This document shows, piece after piece, positions 61,259 to 64,000 of a stretch of 64,000 nucleotides of DNA (position 1 is the stretch's first letter; each line of letters begins with the position of its first letter). A program made the translations under genes and the position numbers. Location of the stretch: the NCBI RefSeq assembly GCF_963667135.1, contig NZ_OY762974.1:1302001-1366000 (forward strand), written 5' to 3'. The notes below the pieces were generated by a model. It ran no database searches. It was not told the DNA's origin and saw only the letters and a list, made by a program, of their open reading frames with translations. Origin of the DNA: an uncultured Macellibacteroides sp. (GTDB lineage: Bacteria > Bacteroidota > Bacteroidia > Bacteroidales > Tannerellaceae).

Positions 61259-62938
61259 TTATTTTCCAACAAACTGTCCGGCTTTTTGAATAGCCTCATT
61301 AATATTCGAACAGATATTCTCGTCACCTATTTTATCTGCAAAGCCTGATTTAGCAAGAACACCGTGCACCTGAGGATTTACTCCTGAAAGGATAATGTGT
61401 ATGTGCTCTGTTTTAGATAAACGATATAAACTTTCAAGGTTATGTAATCCTGTGGAATCCATAAAGGGAACCTTTCTCATTCTTATAATGCGGACTTTCG
61501 GTTTATCTCCGATCACCTTCATACTCTCGTCGAATTTATTGGCAATACCAAAGAAAAATGGGCCGTCGATTTCATAAACCTCCACTCCTTCAGGTAAAAC
61601 CAGCACACTATCGTCATGAACAATCTCTCCGTCTTCCGACAAGTCGATCACATCCTTTGTTACAGAGACCTTTGTAGTTTCGGCCACTCGACGCATAAAC
61701 AGAAGCATGGCGATAAGCATTCCCAATTCAATGGCAATTGTAAGGTCGAAAATCACAGTAAGGAAGAAAGTCGTAAGCAACACAGCCACGTCACTCTTCG
61801 GATTTTTCATCAAAGAACGGAATGTGCGCCATTCACTCATGTTGTAGGAAACAATAATCAGTACACCTGCTAAACATGCCATGGGAATATGCTTGGTCAA
61901 CGGACCCAGAAATAAAAGGATCAGCAGCAAAACAACCGCATGGATAATCCCCGCGATCGGCGAACGTCCGCCGTTGTTTATGTTTGTCATTGTACGGGCA
62001 ATAGCACCTGTAACAGGTATACCTCCAAAAATGGGGACTATTATATTGGCAGCTCCCTGAGCAATAAGTTCGGTATTGGAATTATGCTTATCACCCGTTA
62101 CACCGTCGGCCACTGTTGCAGAAAGCAAGGACTCTATGGCTCCCAAAATCGCGATGGTGAAAGCAGAAGGCAAGAGCTTGTTGATTGTTTCCATTGAAAA
62201 GGGAATAGACTCGGGTGAAGGGATAGAGGCGTTAATGGTAAAACGGTCTCCAATCGTTTCTACTCCCGTAATCCCGGCATAATTCTTCATCGCATAAACA
62301 ATCACTGTAACAACAACAATTGCAACCAGAGACCCGGGGATTTTTTTTAGAAACTTTGGTGTGATAACAATGATAAAAATACTGATAATTCCAATTAAGA
62401 AAGACCAGTGATTAATGGTTCCAAAGCTATCACCATAAGCAATCCATTTGGAAATAAAATCGGCAGGAACCTTGTCCATCGTAAGGCCAAATAAATCTTT
62501 CATCTGGGTAGTAAAGATGGTAAGCGCGATACCGCTGGTAAATCCAACTACAATCGGATAAGGAATAAATTTAATTACCGTCCCTAGCTTAAGAACCCCC
62601 ATCAAAACGAGGAAAATACCGGCAAGGACCGTTGCGATAGCGAGCCCTTCTATTCCAAAGTTCTGAATAATTCCATAAACAATTACAATAAAAGCACCTG
62701 TGGGTCCACCAATCTGGACAGAACTACCACCTAACAAAGAAACAATAAAACCGCCTAAAATGGCTGTAATCAAACCCTTCTCCGGGCTAACCCCTGATGC
62801 AATACCAAATGCAATTGCAAGCGGCAGGGCAACAATACCCACGATAATGCCGGCCATAAGGTCGGTCATAAACCTCTCTTTGGAATAATTTTTCAGCACA
62901 GCAAATAGCTTGGGCTGAAAATCAAACTTACTCTTCAT
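61259..62938 (-). CDS. SulP-family anion transporter with STAS domain
   Basis: The 559-aa protein has the SLC26/SulP membrane domain: MTDLMAGIIVGIVALPLAIAFGIASGVSPEKGLITAILGGFIVSLLGGSSVQIGGPTGAF is the family core (written here in part as ALPLAIAFGIASGVSP and QIGGPTGAF), followed by some ten further membrane segments and NNGGRSPIAGI. The C-terminal STAS domain (about 440-555, VEVYEIDGPFFFGIANKF, VPFMDSTGLHNL) is intact. It may carry sulfate, bicarbonate or dicarboxylates with protons or sodium. No carbonic anhydrase or sulfate genes are adjacent to decide. A -7 box lies at 62968-62975. Confidence 0.92.
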   Translation of the reverse strand: MKSKFDFQPKLFAVLKNYSKERFMTDLMAGIIVGIVALPLAIAFGIASGVSPEKGLITAILGGFIVSLLGGSSVQIGGPTGAFIVIVYGIIQNFGIEGLAIATVLAGIFLVLMGVLKLGTVIKFIPYPIVVGFTSGIALTIFTTQMKDLFGLTMDKVPADFISKWIAYGDSFGTINHWSFLIGIISIFIIVITPKFLKKIPGSLVAIVVVTVIVYAMKNYAGITGVETIGDRFTINASIPSPESIPFSMETINKLLPSAFTIAILGAIESLLSATVADGVTGDKHNSNTELIAQGAANIIVPIFGGIPVTGAIARTMTNINNGGRSPIAGIIHAVVLLLILLFLGPLTKHIPMACLAGVLIIVSYNMSEWRTFRSLMKNPKSDVAVLLTTFFLTVIFDLTIAIELGMLIAMLLFMRRVAETTKVSVTKDVIDLSEDGEIVHDDSVLVLPEGVEVYEIDGPFFFGIANKFDESMKVIGDKPKVRIIRMRKVPFMDSTGLHNLESLYRLSKTEHIHIILSGVNPQVHGVLAKSGFADKIGDENICSNINEAIQKAGQFVGK

Positions 62939-62967
62939 TCTTTTTGCCTGTTAAATTAATGAGTTTG

Positions 62968-62975
62968 CAAAGGTA
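62968..62975 (-). promoter_or_regulatory. TAnnTTTG -7 box for the SulP gene
   Basis: The minus strand reads TACCTTTG, 29 bp before the transporter ATG. Confidence 0.45.
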
Positions 62976-63044
62976 TGAATAAAAACAACACCTCTAAAAT
63001 ATAAATTTCTTCAATTAATGCGCTGAAATTTCCTATTATATTCC

Positions 63045-63052
63045 TATATTTG
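63045..63052 (+). promoter_or_regulatory. TAnnTTTG -7 box for rubrerythrin
   Basis: TATATTTG lies 56 bp before the rubrerythrin ATG. Confidence 0.45.
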
Positions 63053-63108
63053 GACTTATAACACTTCTTTAGAAAGAATTTTCTCATTAAAATATCATAT
63101 TTAAAATT

Positions 63109-63687
63109 ATGGAAAAAAGTATTAAAGGTACAGAAACCGAAAAAAACTTATTGAAATCGTTTGCCGGAGAATCTCAGGCAAGAAGCCGTTACACATTCTT
63201 CGCAAGTGTTGCAAAGAAAGAGGGTTTCGAACAAATTGCAGGTGTTTTTGCTGAAACAGCCGAACAGGAAAAAGAGCATGCGGAACGGTTCTTTAAATTT
63301 TTAGAAGGTGGTATGCTTGAAATTACTGCTTCTTATCCTGCAGGATCAATAGGTACAACTGCCGAAAACCTTGCAGCAGCTGCCGCCGGTGAAAACGAAG
63401 AATGGACTGAATTGTATCCTGAGTTTGCCAGAATTGCAGAAGAAGAAGGATTTAAAGCTATTGCTGTTGCATATCGCCAGATTGCCAAAGTAGAAGCTGA
63501 ACATGAAGCTCGTTACCGTAAATTACTTGCTAATGTAACTGAAGGTAAAGTATTTGAAAAAGACGAAGAAATTATGTGGCAATGCCGCAACTGCGGTTGG
63601 GTATTCAAGGGAAAGAAAGCGCCTAAAACTTGTCCGGCCTGCGAGCACGCTCAATCTTATTTTGAACCGATGAAGCAGAACTATTAA
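63109..63687 (+). CDS. Rubrerythrin
   Basis: The 192-aa cytoplasmic peroxidase protects anaerobes by reducing hydrogen peroxide. The N-terminal four-helix diiron domain carries the EXXH-type ligands (LLKSFAGESQARSRYTFFA, FAETAEQEKEHAERFFKFL, EEEGFKAIAVAYRQIAKVEAEHEARY). The C-terminal rubredoxin-like FeS4 domain has two CXXC pairs, CRNCGW and CPACEH. The domain order and length match classical rubrerythrin. It is monocistronic with its own promoter box and a strong terminator. Confidence 0.96.
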   Translation: MEKSIKGTETEKNLLKSFAGESQARSRYTFFASVAKKEGFEQIAGVFAETAEQEKEHAERFFKFLEGGMLEITASYPAGSIGTTAENLAAAAAGENEEWTELYPEFARIAEEEGFKAIAVAYRQIAKVEAEHEARYRKLLANVTEGKVFEKDEEIMWQCRNCGWVFKGKKAPKTCPACEHAQSYFEPMKQNY

Positions 63688-63708
63688 TTCTGTATCGCTA
63701 AAAAACTC

Positions 63709-63748
63709 AATCCCCCTTAGGTGCTTACTAATTCGCCTAAGGGGGATT
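63709..63748. terminator. Bidirectional terminator between rubrerythrin and nadB
   Basis: Arms AATCCCCCTTAGGTG (63709-63723) and CGCCTAAGGGGGATT (63734-63748) pair with one G-T. T-runs follow on the plus strand (TTTTAATTTTTATT); the minus strand has TTGAGTTTTT after the stem. Confidence 0.85.
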
Positions 63749-63758
63749 TTAATTTTTA

Positions 63759-64000
63759 TTACTCGTATTCCTTAATAGAAATCTTATCCGGATAATCCAG
63801 GGTATAATGCAGTCCCCTGCTTTCTTTTCTTTCCATAGCCTGTCTGATAACCAGGTAAGCCGTATTGATAATATTGCGGAGTTCACAAATTTCCTTCGAA
63901 ACGACAGATCGCATGAATAAGTTCTCTGTTTCTATATACAATATATCCAATCGGTCGAAAGCACGTTTTAAACGAAGATTCGAACGTACGATACCTACAT
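63759..64000 (-). CDS. nadB: L-aspartate oxidase, C-terminal part (runs off the right edge)
   Basis: Only the last 79 or so codons are present. The frame reads VGIVRSNLRLKRAFDRLDIL, then IETENLFMRSVVSKEICELRN and the ending SRGLHYTLDYPD, which are typical of the NadB C-terminal helical domain (RRESRGLHYxxDYP in family members). NadB oxidises L-aspartate to iminoaspartate in NAD synthesis. The FAD domain lies outside the window. The stop is 11 bp from the shared terminator. Confidence 0.85.
   Translation of the reverse strand, partial: VGIVRSNLRLKRAFDRLDILYIETENLFMRSVVSKEICELRNIINTAYLVIRQAMERKESRGLHYTLDYPDKISIKEYE

Overview
The window is chromosomal DNA of an anaerobic Bacteroidota bacterium, most likely order Bacteroidales. 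Support comes from many promoter -7 boxes of the Bacteroidota type TAnnTTTG, a CarboxypepD_reg-type TonB-dependent receptor, an RNase HI with a viroplasmin-like N-terminus, DUF4254, an HU-HIG-type DNA-binding protein, a 2-oxoacid:ferredoxin oxidoreductase beside ATP-type PEP carboxykinase, and rubrerythrin. A Parabacteroides-like genus is a guess. No rRNA, tRNA or CRISPR array was seen.

Layout. (1) 1-8277, minus strand: a surface-polysaccharide cluster with a DegT-type aminotransferase, a Gfo/Idh/MocA oxidoreductase and a TviB/WbpO-type UDP-sugar dehydrogenase (a partial route to UDP-diamino-uronic acids), then a methyltransferase, a Wzx-like flippase, a WbsX-family protein, a GT2 and a truncated gene at the left edge. 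(2) 8445-14761, plus: a DsrE-like protein, a small His-rich membrane protein and a CzcCBA-type divalent-metal efflux system. (3) 14840-15614: a large composite palindrome just after a promoter box, followed by an HU-like protein with a C-terminal winged helix. (4) 15741-27293, minus: metG, yifB/comM-like, a TlpA-like lipoprotein, pckA, korB-korA, an alanine-dehydrogenase-like gene and aroK. (5) 27447-34819: rnhA, then glf and a galactofuranosyltransferase flanked by a second, decayed copy of the rnhA 3' end, two more glycosyltransferase-type genes, and a converging LPS-kinase/heptosyltransferase/DUF4254 operon. (6) 34957-42542: pdxB, purN, acpP-fabF-rnc, pfkA, a GH3-family protein and a PAP2 phosphatase. 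(7) 42543-47090: an AT-rich accessory patch with palindromic repeats, an intact ISAs1-family element with 9-bp target duplication, an immunity-like gene and two tandem paralogues of unknown function. (8) 47098-64000: an AraC-type regulator, a TonB-dependent receptor, mnmD, trxA, dnaE, an AcrAB-TolC-type efflux operon, a SulP transporter, rubrerythrin and the 3' end of nadB.

The most unusual signal is a pair of about 115-bp elements (14847-14966 and 42876-42987). Their sequences are unrelated but their architecture is the same: five 22-bp units arranged as C' A' (inverted), a short spacer, then A B C. Each begins right after a TAnnTTTG-like box, so each could be transcribed from its start as a long folded RNA leader. 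One precedes the HU-winged-helix gene; the other has an IS inserted exactly at its edge. Other points of interest are the rnhA duplication around the galactofuranose genes, a perfect palindrome over the pckA promoter, a terminator-like hairpin inside the 5' end of rnc, and lost catalytic residues in the alanine-dehydrogenase-like protein.
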